A DNA stretch of 64,000 nucleotides from CALXQW01 sp031553045 (GTDB lineage: Bacteria; Verrucomicrobiota; Verrucomicrobiia; Opitutales; Intestinicryptomonadaceae), in NCBI GenBank assembly GCA_031553045.1, contig JAVBLZ010000016.1, positions 55,495 to 119,494 of the forward strand. Direction: 5' to 3'. The position numbers were made by a program, and so were the translations under genes. Numbering within the stretch: the first letter of the stretch is position 1; each line of letters starts with the position of its first letter. Below the pieces are notes generated by a model. That model searched no databases. It was not told the DNA's origin and saw only the letters and a program-made list of their open reading frames with translations. This document shows positions 8,862 through 17,379 of the stretch, one piece after another.

Positions 8862-9943
8862 AATGTGTGCGGTTTAAAAAATTTACGGGCATGGCGCTCA
8901 AGATTTGCCTCAGCATCCAAGTCTTTGGAGTCATATAAGAAATCGGCAAAATGCTTGGCAAAATGTGGGCTCAAAGCATAACCCTTAGAGCCAAAGCCGT
9001 TAAACAAATAAATGTTTTTGTATTCAGGATGCACCCCCAAAAGAGGTCTTGTTGTCATTGTGCAGGGGCGCACACCCGCCGTATTTTCAATTACACTAAA
9101 GCATCTGCCCTTGCCTAAAATTTTGGGGATATGCGCCAGAAGCTCTTTTTCTGCAGCAAGAGTGGAAGCCTCATTCAAATTTTCCCTATCCCAAGTTGAG
9201 CCCATCCTAAGTTCTGAATCTGAACTTTTCATAATCCATTTTTCTTTGTGTATTATGAAGTCTGGGAAATCAAAATCTATCTTAAGTGTCAAGATTTCCC
9301 CCTTTGCAGGACGCAGATTAAGCCAAGAAAAATATGGGTTTTCCATAACCTTATAGCCTTCGCAAAAAATTATTTTCTTTGCGCAAATGTCTTTGTATTT
9401 GAGCGAATCTTTAGCAGCAGAAAGCAGCGAATAATCAAATTTTTCCATACGCAATACGCCCAATTTTTCAAAATACTTTTTGAATGCCCTGATTGCAAGA
9501 GGCGCTTCAACCCAAGCGGAATCTTCAATTATAAAGCTGCCAAAATTATCATTGATTCCAAAGCTTTCCCAAGAGCTTGGGGGTAAAAATTCACTTAAGA
9601 AGTTTGCATACTCCGGCTCATCTTTGCGCTTTTGCCAAAGCGCAACCTCGTCTTGAGATTTGCATAGCTGCAAGATTTTTCTATCGTGAAAAAACTTGTG
9701 TCCAAGCGTTTTTTCCAGCTCTTTAAAGCGGATTTTTGCGAACTTTAAAGCAATGTCGGAACGCCAAGTTTTCACCAACCTCTTGCCCGTTATGGGATTC
9801 AAAACCCCCGCCGCAACAAGGCATGCCGCCGATTTGTGGGCGTTGTCAAGAATCAGAATTTTCTTGCCCCTTTCCAGCAACTCAAGCGCCAACATAGAGC
9901 CCGCAATGCCCTGACCTATAATTATGCAATCATAAACGCCCAT
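8858..9943 (-). CDS. FAD-dependent amino-acid oxidase family protein (DadA/ThiO-like)
   Basis: This is a 361-residue flavoprotein from ATG 9943, with the Rossmann motif CIIIGQGIAGSMLALELLERG immediately after the start. An in-frame extension to 9994 lies inside ruvB and is rejected, because the ATG at 9943 shares one base with the ruvB stop (TAATG). Downstream, AGVRPCTMTTRPLLGVHP and NGFGSKGYALSPHFA fit the DAO fold C-terminal FAD contact. The substrate is unknown. Coupling to ruvB is positional only. Confidence 0.85.
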   Translation of the reverse strand: MGVYDCIIIGQGIAGSMLALELLERGKKILILDNAHKSAACLVAAGVLNPITGKRLVKTWRSDIALKFAKIRFKELEKTLGHKFFHDRKILQLCKSQDEVALWQKRKDEPEYANFLSEFLPPSSWESFGINDNFGSFIIEDSAWVEAPLAIRAFKKYFEKLGVLRMEKFDYSLLSAAKDSLKYKDICAKKIIFCEGYKVMENPYFSWLNLRPAKGEILTLKIDFDFPDFIIHKEKWIMKSSDSELRMGSTWDRENLNEASTLAAEKELLAHIPKILGKGRCFSVIENTAGVRPCTMTTRPLLGVHPEYKNIYLFNGFGSKGYALSPHFAKHFADFLYDSKDLDAEANLERHARKFFKPHTF

Positions 9944-10965
9944 TAAAATAAAGAACCCTGCGAGGCAAAATTTTTGAGATTCAAAACTTCCCACGCCTTT
10001 GGCGTGAGTATCCTACCCTGCGCCGTGCGTTGTATAAAACCCTCCTGAATGAGGAATGGCTCATGCACTTCTTCAATGGTGTCCGCTTCTTCATTGACGG
10101 CGACGGCAACAGTGGAAATGCCGACGGGGCCGCCTTTGTAAGAATCCGCCATTAGTTTAAGTATGCGCTTATCCATTTCATCAAGGCCGTTTGAATCTAT
10201 CTCCAAAAGCTCCAACGCGGCGGCGGCGACTTTTTTTGTGATGTCGCCCTTGGCTCTTTCCAGCGCATAATCCCTCACAAAACGCACAAGGTTATTTACG
10301 ATTCTGGGAGTTCCCCTTGCCCGACTTGCAATTTCGGTTGCGCCTTCTTCGTCAATATTTACGCCCAAAAGCTGGCAAGAGCGTTTCACTATTGAACGCA
10401 AATCTTCCTTGTTGTAATAATCCAATCTGGTCTGAAGCGTAAAGCGGCTGCGCAAAGGTGCAGTAAGCATGCCCGTGCGTGTCGTAGCGCCAACCAGCGT
10501 AAAGCGGGGTATGTTCAGCCTGACAGAGCGGGCGTTAGGCCCTTGGTCTATCATTATGTCTATCCTAAAATCTTCCATCGCACTGTACAGAAATTCTTCA
10601 ACATTGCGTGGCACACGGTGTATTTCATCAATAAACAAAATATCGCCGACTTCCAGATTTGTGAGCAGCCCCGCCAAATCTGAAGCTTTTTCTATAACAG
10701 GCCCTGAGGTTACCTTGACGCCCACACCCATTTCATTGCCGAGTATAAACGCCAAAGTTGTCTTGCCCAAACCCGGAGGCCCGTGCAAAAGTATGTGGTT
10801 TAAAGGATCTCCCCTGCGTTTTGCCGCACCCACCATCACCTGCAATCTTTCAACCGTTTTGCCTTGACCCCTGAAAGCGTCGAAGCCCGCAGGACGCAAA
10901 GAAACGTCTATTTCATCGCTTTTGCCTTCCAGCGCATTTTGCAGATAGTCGGTGCCTTTTTCCAT
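9943..10965 (-). CDS. ruvB: Holliday junction branch-migration helicase RuvB
   Basis: This is a 340-residue AAA+ motor of the RuvABC complex. Walker A GPPGLGKTTLA, Walker B LFIDEIHRV, sensor 1 VGATTRTGMLT with the arginine-finger region LRSRF, and a C-terminal winged helix are all present. Length is typical. No ruvA or ruvC is adjacent. It lies 49 bases downstream of rsmE on the same strand and ends one base into the oxidase start. Confidence 0.97.
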   Translation of the reverse strand: MEKGTDYLQNALEGKSDEIDVSLRPAGFDAFRGQGKTVERLQVMVGAAKRRGDPLNHILLHGPPGLGKTTLAFILGNEMGVGVKVTSGPVIEKASDLAGLLTNLEVGDILFIDEIHRVPRNVEEFLYSAMEDFRIDIMIDQGPNARSVRLNIPRFTLVGATTRTGMLTAPLRSRFTLQTRLDYYNKEDLRSIVKRSCQLLGVNIDEEGATEIASRARGTPRIVNNLVRFVRDYALERAKGDITKKVAAAALELLEIDSNGLDEMDKRILKLMADSYKGGPVGISTVAVAVNEEADTIEEVHEPFLIQEGFIQRTAQGRILTPKAWEVLNLKNFASQGSLF

Positions 10966-11014
10966 TGTCCCAAACTGTTAAGATAATAATTTGTGCAAGC
11001 AAGCAAAAAGCACA

Positions 11015-11737
11015 TCATAAATATTCCGAGATATACGCCAAAGTTGCTATGACCGCCGTGTCTGTCCGCAGCACTCTCTTGCCCATGCTGACCAAAGTAA
11101 AGCCGTTTTTCCGCAAAGATTCCCTCTGAAGATTTGAAAATCCCCGTTCAGACCCCAACACCACAGCAGCGCTCTTGTACATACCTTTATGCTTGAAAGA
11201 TTCTGAAATTTTGCAGCTTGCCTCATACAAATCTGGCGCAATTTTAAGCTCTTGAGATCTTGCTTTGGAACTTTGCAAGAAATCTTCCAGACTGTCAAAA
11301 TGGGAAAACTCGGGCATGGATGTAGCGCAAGCTTGGCTTAAACCCGCATAAAAATGCTCCTCATACTCTTTGTTTACATACAAAGAACTTTTGGCGTAAG
11401 ATGCGGTTGATTTTTCCGAAGCGTAAAAACACAGGTTTTTCACCCCCATACAGGCGGCTTCAAAAAGTATGCGCTTTGCTATCTGCGGACGCGCATAGGC
11501 AACCGCCAATGTAATATCAAGCAATTCCGGATTTTCCAAATCTTCCCAATGCGGGGAAAACACAAACTCTTCCTTGCTTTCATACACTCTGGTTTTGCCC
11601 AGTTTTCCGCCGGCTATGCCCACAAAGACCAAATCGCCGTCTTTGACATTCACAACCTCTTTAAGATGCACGGCCCTTGGGTCTGATTTTGGTAGAGCCA
11701 AAGCCTCTTTGGAGTCTCTAAATATTATGGTATTCAT
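11015..11737 (-). CDS. rsmE: 16S rRNA m3U1498 methyltransferase RsmE
   Basis: This is a 240-residue SPOUT methyltransferase that modifies U1498 of 16S rRNA. The N-terminal PUA-like part carries HLKEVVNVKDGD. The C-terminal knot shows VLGSERGFS and the family signature MGKRVLRTDTAVIATLA, which forms the SAM-binding trefoil. Length is usual. It is the first gene of a minus-strand rsmE-ruvB-oxidase unit. The 72-base AT-rich gap to the divergent carrier-protein gene should hold promoters for both directions, but no clear consensus stands out. Confidence 0.93.
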   Translation of the reverse strand: MNTIIFRDSKEALALPKSDPRAVHLKEVVNVKDGDLVFVGIAGGKLGKTRVYESKEEFVFSPHWEDLENPELLDITLAVAYARPQIAKRILFEAACMGVKNLCFYASEKSTASYAKSSLYVNKEYEEHFYAGLSQACATSMPEFSHFDSLEDFLQSSKARSQELKIAPDLYEASCKISESFKHKGMYKSAAVVLGSERGFSNLQRESLRKNGFTLVSMGKRVLRTDTAVIATLAYISEYL

Positions 11738-11809
11738 GGAAAAAATCTATATTTATATATTGAATAAATTTGTTGAAATTGTAAGAAAAATATGCAGGAT
11801 TAAACGGAT

Positions 11810-12172
11810 ATGAACGTACAACCTTTTACAAAAGAAGACGAGGATATTCTTAGAGAAAACCTAAAGCGCTGCTCGCCGGAAACCATAGAGGCTTCCATAG
11901 CTTTCAGGAAGACGCACGACGTCAATCAGATTCCAACTCTGGTAACGGGTATCATTGCCCGATATGTTGAGCCCGAATTTAAACACAAACTTGAAAATCC
12001 ATCTGAAGATATGGAGCTTGCCAAAGAGCTTAATCTAGACTCTATCACGATGGTTGAAATCATAGTTATGATGGAAGACGCCATGGGCACATCTATCGAC
12101 AACTCTGAAATCATGAACCTCAAGACTCTCAAAGACATCAAGACTTTCGTGGCGCAAAAGATTTCCGCCTAG
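11810..12172 (+). CDS. Acyl carrier protein-like protein with N-terminal extension
   Basis: This is a 120-residue protein. The C-terminal 75 residues are an acyl carrier fold with the phosphopantetheine attachment Ser78 in LNLDSITMVEI. About 45 residues precede the carrier domain, which is longer than a housekeeping AcpP (about 78 residues). It is not next to fab genes but opens a cluster of ABC transporter, AsmA-like and lipid A genes, so it may carry acyl chains for envelope lipids (inference). The gap to the next gene is 34 bases. Confidence 0.85.
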   Translation: MNVQPFTKEDEDILRENLKRCSPETIEASIAFRKTHDVNQIPTLVTGIIARYVEPEFKHKLENPSEDMELAKELNLDSITMVEIIVMMEDAMGTSIDNSEIMNLKTLKDIKTFVAQKISA

Positions 12173-12206
12173 CAGGCTCTTTTGAGTATATACCCCAAAT
12201 TTTATT

Positions 12207-13238
12207 ATGGACGACATTAGGCAGGAAACGCAAAATTCTGTCATAGTCCGCAGGCTTACCAAGTCTTACGACATGGTGAAGGCTATAGATAATGTCTCTT
12301 TCCGCATCGGGAAGGGAGAAATTCTCGGTTTTCTAGGCCCCAACGGAGCAGGCAAAAGCACAACCATGCGTATTATAGCGGGTCTTTCTCAGGCCAGCAG
12401 CGGCAGTGTGCATGTCTGCGGGGTTAGCGTTGCAAACCACCCGAATCTGGCAAAGCGGCACATAGGCTTCATGCCCGAAAACAACCCCCTGCCTGAGGAT
12501 GTCAGGGTTATTGAATACCTGCGTTACAGGGCAAGACTTAAAGATGTTGAATCTTCCCTCATAAAAAAACGGGTGGATGAAGTTATGGAAATTTGCCAGC
12601 TTCAGCGCAAGGCAAGCAGGAAAATCATAGGCAATTTGTCTAAGGGTTTCAGGCAAAGAGTCGGCATTGCGGATGCAATCTTATCTTCGCCGGACGTGAT
12701 AATCATGGATGAGCCAACCATAGGTCTAGACCCTCACCAGATAATGGCAATAAGAGAGCTTATACACTCTTTGCGCGGCAGAATGAGTGTTATTATAAGC
12801 AGCCACATACTGCCTGAAATTGAGCTTGTCTGCGACAGGGTGATAATAATAAACCAAGGTCAGGTTGTCGCAAGCGGCACGCCTGACAGCCTGCGCAATG
12901 AATTTTTGCCCGTAAACAGATACAAAATTTCTTTAAAAATTGAGCCTAACGACATGAAGGCAATGCTGCGTACAATAGGCAAAAAGCTTGAGATTGTGCG
13001 CCACACAAAGTGCAAAGATGCTGAGGGCTATTTTGATTATCTGGTCAAGAGTCCGGATAATGAACATTTGAGCACGGCAATTATTGCTGAATTTTCTAAA
13101 AATACCGCCTTTGGACTGCGTGAGGTTGCCTGTCAAAAACCCAGTCTGGAAGACGTATTCATGTCGGCAACCCGCCGCAGTTGGGAGCAAACGCACAATG
13201 GCGATACGCCCCCGCAATCCGGAAAGGAAATTCAATGA
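12207..13238 (+). CDS. ABC transporter ATP-binding protein, GldA/CcmA type
   Basis: This is a 343-residue ATPase with Walker A GPNGAGKSTT, signature NLSKGFRQR, Walker B VIIMDEPTIGLDP and H-loop SSHILPEIE. The roughly 100-residue C-terminal regulatory region is typical of the GldA group. With the next two genes it forms a GldA-GldF-GldG type transporter. The similar Flavobacterium system is linked to gliding, but in verrucomicrobia the cargo is unknown. Its stop overlaps the permease ATG. Confidence 0.9.
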   Translation: MDDIRQETQNSVIVRRLTKSYDMVKAIDNVSFRIGKGEILGFLGPNGAGKSTTMRIIAGLSQASSGSVHVCGVSVANHPNLAKRHIGFMPENNPLPEDVRVIEYLRYRARLKDVESSLIKKRVDEVMEICQLQRKASRKIIGNLSKGFRQRVGIADAILSSPDVIIMDEPTIGLDPHQIMAIRELIHSLRGRMSVIISSHILPEIELVCDRVIIINQGQVVASGTPDSLRNEFLPVNRYKISLKIEPNDMKAMLRTIGKKLEIVRHTKCKDAEGYFDYLVKSPDNEHLSTAIIAEFSKNTAFGLREVACQKPSLEDVFMSATRRSWEQTHNGDTPPQSGKEIQ

Positions 13239-13999
13239 AAAGGTTTTGGGCATTATTAAGCCATCAAATACAGTTGATGTTCATTGCGCCGCCAACCTAC
13301 GTGGCAACGTTTTTATTTTTGTCTTTCATGGGTTTGATTTATCTTTTAAGCATAAGGGAAATCAGCCAGAATGCCAGCGCACAAGCGCCCATTGAGCTTT
13401 TTCTTACCACATTTTGGGTGCCTGTGCTTTTCATGGTTCCGCTTTTGACAATGCGTTCTATTGCAGAAGAGCGCAGAATGGGCACTCTTGAAGCGCTGAT
13501 GAGCACGCCTGTTTCGGCTTGGCAAGTTGTGTTGGCAAAATATCTTGCCTGCTATTTTTTTTACACCTTGCTTTGGACACTCACTTTGGCATATCCATTC
13601 ATCGTATCTTTGACGATTCCCGAATCCAGAGCAGACGCCAGGATTTTCTCATTCTCGCAGACTTTCACGGGCTATACATTTATTTTTGCGAGCGGGGCGA
13701 TGTACATTGCCATAGGCATATTTTCCAGCGCCCTTACCAGAAGCACTCTTGTTGCGGGTATGCTAAGTTTTTGCATACTCTTTTTGGCGATAGTCGGGGC
13801 GGGCTTGATAACAAAATTCCCCATTCCCGATTCCGCTTGGACGAGTGGCTTGCAGGGCATGATAGACTATATGCAGACATTCAGACATCTTGAAGATTTT
13901 AGCGCATCTATTTTTGACACAAGGCCCTTCTTTCTTTACGCAAGCGGCACGGTTTTGCTTTTGTCCATAACAGCCCTAGTTACGGAGTCTAAATCATGA
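13235..13999 (+). CDS. ABC transporter permease, GldF/ABC-2 type
   Basis: This is a 254-residue ABC-2 family permease with about six hydrophobic segments. I chose ATG 13235, four bases inside the ATPase gene (ATGA), over an open frame that extends to 13181. EERRMGTLEALMSTPVSAWQVVLAKYLA is the conserved coupling-helix region of GldF/CcmB-like proteins. The stop overlaps the GldG-like gene by ATGA, so all three subunits are coupled. Confidence 0.9.
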   Translation: MKRFWALLSHQIQLMFIAPPTYVATFLFLSFMGLIYLLSIREISQNASAQAPIELFLTTFWVPVLFMVPLLTMRSIAEERRMGTLEALMSTPVSAWQVVLAKYLACYFFYTLLWTLTLAYPFIVSLTIPESRADARIFSFSQTFTGYTFIFASGAMYIAIGIFSSALTRSTLVAGMLSFCILFLAIVGAGLITKFPIPDSAWTSGLQGMIDYMQTFRHLEDFSASIFDTRPFFLYASGTVLLLSITALVTESKS

Positions 14000-15477
14000 A
14001 CCCTATCTTTGAAGATTTTAAGGTTGTCCGCAAGGTACGGGCGTTGAATTTGTCCTTGCAGATAATTTTGGGTTTGCTGCTATTTTTTGCGCTTAACTTC
14101 ATGGCGGCGCGCCATTATTTGCAGTATGATTTTTCTGAGAACCGCAAAAACTCCTTATCGCCGGAGAGCGTTGCGTTTATCAGCACGCTTAGCCACCCTA
14201 TTGAGATTTATTGCACTATAACCCAGAAAGTTGGCGATTCAAGCAGCATGCAGATTTATAAGCAGGTGTCATACCTCTTGCGCCGTTATGAATATGCTGC
14301 GTCAAAAAATGCCGACGCAAAAATTAAATTGAGTTTTATTGACCCGCATTTTGACAGTAAAGTTGCGGCAAATTTGGCGGCAAAATTCGGCAAAGACATG
14401 GAAAATTCCATAGTAATTTCTTGTCAGGAGCGCACAAAAAAGTTGTCCCTTTCAGACTTGTATCTGCAAGATGCCGATAACAACAGGGTTTTCAGGGGTG
14501 AACAATCCATCACCAGCGCAATAGTTAATGTGTCGAGCGAAACTCTCAAGAAGGTCTATTTCCTGAAGGGTCATGGAGAGATGTCTTACACATCCTCAGA
14601 CTTGTCGAGGGGTTTGTCGGAATTTGCAAATTATTTAAGCGCCCAAAATTACTCTTTGGCGGAGCTTGATTTGGTTCTTTCAAAGCAAGTCCCTTCAGAT
14701 GCGGGGCTTGTTATAATAGCTTCCCCCCAAGCATCTTTCCTGCCAAGGGAAATTGACGCCTTGCGCAAATACCTCATAAATTCAAACGGGAAAATTGCCG
14801 TGTTTTTGGACATGGGCTCTTTACACGGTCTGGAGGAAATATTCTACGAATGGGGCATATTGGCGGACAATATGCTTGTCTTGGACAATAGCGGAGATTA
14901 TGAAACCTCCGACGGAGACCTCATTGCCCGCCATTTTCCATCTAATGCACATCCGATAGTGCGCTATCTTTTAGACTCGCAGTTGCCCGTGCAATTTGGC
15001 TCTGTTCGCCCCGTGCGTGAAGATTTGGGTGCCCCCCTCGATGAAAATTTAAAAATCACGCCCATAATTTTAAGCGGCAAATCAAGCTGGGCGGAGCGTT
15101 CTTACCTTATTAATCAAAAACAACAGTTTGATGCCGATGTGGATTTAAAAGGCCCTATCCCTCTTGCGAGCGTCGCCAGCAGAAGCGGCGGCAAAGAGCT
15201 TGGGTTGACAATCCCCGGCGGGCGTCTTGCGGTTTTTGGCGACGACAATTTTATCGCCAACAAATATTTTAACAGGTTGGGGAATTCAAAACTGGCGCTC
15301 AATACGGCAAACTGGATGTTCGACGACAATACAATGCTGGGCATTCCTCCAAGACAGGTTGAAAAATTCTCCCTCACGCTCAGTTCAAATGATATTATTT
15401 CGCTGGGTTTAAAGTTTTTAATCTTGCCCGCCTTTGTATTTGTCTTGGGCACAATAGTCTATTTTGTAAGGAGATAA
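13996..15477 (+). CDS. GldG-like ABC transporter auxiliary membrane protein
   Basis: This is a 493-residue protein of the GldG/ABC-type uncharacterised transport (DUF7088 plus ABC_transp_aux) type. One transmembrane helix lies near residues 20-40 and one at the C-terminus, with a large periplasmic region between them. VYFLKGHGEMSY and the segment around LVIIASPQASFLPREIDALRKYL match the periplasmic auxiliary domain, which resembles a glutamine amidotransferase/IFT52-like fold. It is coupled to the permease upstream and lies three bases before the DUF4340 gene. Confidence 0.88.
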   Translation: MNPIFEDFKVVRKVRALNLSLQIILGLLLFFALNFMAARHYLQYDFSENRKNSLSPESVAFISTLSHPIEIYCTITQKVGDSSSMQIYKQVSYLLRRYEYAASKNADAKIKLSFIDPHFDSKVAANLAAKFGKDMENSIVISCQERTKKLSLSDLYLQDADNNRVFRGEQSITSAIVNVSSETLKKVYFLKGHGEMSYTSSDLSRGLSEFANYLSAQNYSLAELDLVLSKQVPSDAGLVIIASPQASFLPREIDALRKYLINSNGKIAVFLDMGSLHGLEEIFYEWGILADNMLVLDNSGDYETSDGDLIARHFPSNAHPIVRYLLDSQLPVQFGSVRPVREDLGAPLDENLKITPIILSGKSSWAERSYLINQKQQFDADVDLKGPIPLASVASRSGGKELGLTIPGGRLAVFGDDNFIANKYFNRLGNSKLALNTANWMFDDNTMLGIPPRQVEKFSLTLSSNDIISLGLKFLILPAFVFVLGTIVYFVRR

Positions 15478-15480
15478 TTT

Positions 15481-17379
15481 ATGAGGTTCAGGCTCACAGT
15501 TTTACTTTTGATTTTGAATGTTGCGGTATTTTTTGCAATCTGGCTTTTAGAGCTTGAGCCCGCAAACCAAGCGCCGGACCAAACCCAACTTTCCGATTTC
15601 ACACGCTTGGAGGTCATGGGCAAAACCATTGAAAAACCCCGTATAATCAAGATAGAAAACAATCGTTGGCGCATAGTGTCCCCCATTGAGTGGTCTGCAA
15701 ACTTTTTTGCAATCAGCAGGATACGCGGTCAGTTGGAGTTCCTCGACCGCCAAACAAGCTTTGATGTTTCAGAAATTTCCAAGCACGGCCAAAGCCTCTC
15801 CGACTACGGCCTAGATGACCCAAGCTTCACTTTCAAATACGGCAGCGAAAATAAAATGCACACGCTTAAAGTTGGCAAAGCCGCACCTGTGGGCAGTAAA
15901 ATTTATATGCTGGATGAGGAGGCTCAAAAAATTATCGTGGTAGATAAAGAACTTGTTGAAAGCTTGGTCATAGATGTTGAAAGACTGCGCTCTCAAGATG
16001 TTTTTGAAATTCCCAGATTTGAAATTAACGCAATTTCCGTGCGCATTCCGCAGACTGATACAAGCGCGGATAGCGGCGCAAAGTTGCGGCGCATAGGGTT
16101 GGTAAAAAACGGCTCTGACTGGCGCTTTGAAACACCCATAGACGCCCCCGCAGACAGGGTTCTTGTTGACGCCTTTATCAACACGCTTTTGACAATATCA
16201 GCAAAGTCTTTTGTGGGAACTTCAAATGATGTCGCCGGCTTTGACATTTCCGCATTCCCAATGACTATCAGTATTACGGGCACAAACCGTAAGCAGGTAT
16301 TGCTCTTGGGCAATCCTGTTGCAGACAAGTCGCAAATCTACGCCAAGCTTGAAGACAACCCCACAATTTTCACGTTGGATGCCGCAACTTTTAAAGATTT
16401 TAAAGACCTGCAAACCAGCCTGCGGGATAAATCATTTTTAAAGTTCCTCATCCCCGACGTTACGGGCATAGACATTTCAAGCGAAAAAGGAATTGTAAGG
16501 CTGCGCAATCTGAAAAGCGGCGGTTGGGAACTTTCAACAAAAACCCCGGCAAGTGATTCTGAAGCCGTACACTCGGAAACGGCAGACCCTGTAATAATTA
16601 CAAATCTTTTAAACTCTCTTTCTAAAATCACAGCCAGAGACTTTGTTTCCGACCTGCCCGGCGAAAACCTCCAGCCCTTTGGCCTTGATAACCCAAAGTT
16701 TAAAATTTCAATTTTGCTCTCAGATAAAACGTCCAGAAGCCTGCTCATCGGCACAACCTACAAGGTTGGCGTTGTAGAGATGTCTTACGCCATGCTTGAA
16801 GGCGAGCATTCAATCTACGGCATACCCACAATCATAGCAAAATCTCTCCAGTCAGATCCGCTTTATTACAAGTCTAGAATTGTGGATTTTATACCTGAAA
16901 AAGGCCGCCTTAAAAACTTTAGTTTGACCGATATCAAAACCTCTGAAGTGCTCTTGAACATGAATAATGATGAGGCAAATTTGGATTGGGCTGAACTGCT
17001 TAAAACCGCACCAACTGCCAGAAAGCAAGAATCTTGTAAGGTTATCTTTGATTATCTCAAGCGCTTTGTCGTACAAAAATACATCAAAAACGCCTTCGAC
17101 GTGAAAGGTCTGGATATAGACGGCAAGCATCTTGATTGGCGCTGGAAGCTTGATTACACCGTAGAATTGCCTGGAACAGGCAAAAATATAGACACAAAGA
17201 AAACCTTGTTCTTCACAGAAAGACAAAGCGGTTTGTTGCAATACGGCGGCTCTCCAGAAGTTGAATGTGTCTTTGAGACCTCTCAAAACTTTATTGAGGC
17301 AATTTTTGAATACACGGTACAAGTGCTGGAAAAATCTATCACTGCGCCTGAAGTTAAGACTCCCACTCAACAACAATAA
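15481..17379 (+). CDS. DUF4340 domain protein, transporter-associated
   Basis: This is a 632-residue protein with a single N-terminal membrane anchor (about residues 4-22) and a long extracytoplasmic beta-rich region with at least two DUF4340-like repeats. YGLDDPSFTFKYG and FGLDNPKFKISI are the recurring signature. DUF4340 proteins habitually follow GldG-like genes, and their function is undescribed. The gene ends directly at the GTG of the AsmA-like gene. Confidence 0.88.
   Translation: MRFRLTVLLLILNVAVFFAIWLLELEPANQAPDQTQLSDFTRLEVMGKTIEKPRIIKIENNRWRIVSPIEWSANFFAISRIRGQLEFLDRQTSFDVSEISKHGQSLSDYGLDDPSFTFKYGSENKMHTLKVGKAAPVGSKIYMLDEEAQKIIVVDKELVESLVIDVERLRSQDVFEIPRFEINAISVRIPQTDTSADSGAKLRRIGLVKNGSDWRFETPIDAPADRVLVDAFINTLLTISAKSFVGTSNDVAGFDISAFPMTISITGTNRKQVLLLGNPVADKSQIYAKLEDNPTIFTLDAATFKDFKDLQTSLRDKSFLKFLIPDVTGIDISSEKGIVRLRNLKSGGWELSTKTPASDSEAVHSETADPVIITNLLNSLSKITARDFVSDLPGENLQPFGLDNPKFKISILLSDKTSRSLLIGTTYKVGVVEMSYAMLEGEHSIYGIPTIIAKSLQSDPLYYKSRIVDFIPEKGRLKNFSLTDIKTSEVLLNMNNDEANLDWAELLKTAPTARKQESCKVIFDYLKRFVVQKYIKNAFDVKGLDIDGKHLDWRWKLDYTVELPGTGKNIDTKKTLFFTERQSGLLQYGGSPEVECVFETSQNFIEAIFEYTVQVLEKSITAPEVKTPTQQQ

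Noticed and set aside
9944..9994. N-terminal extension of the flavin oxidase
   Set aside because: It would overlap ruvB coding sequence and precede the Rossmann motif by an unsupported hydrophobic stretch. ATG 9943 is the natural start.
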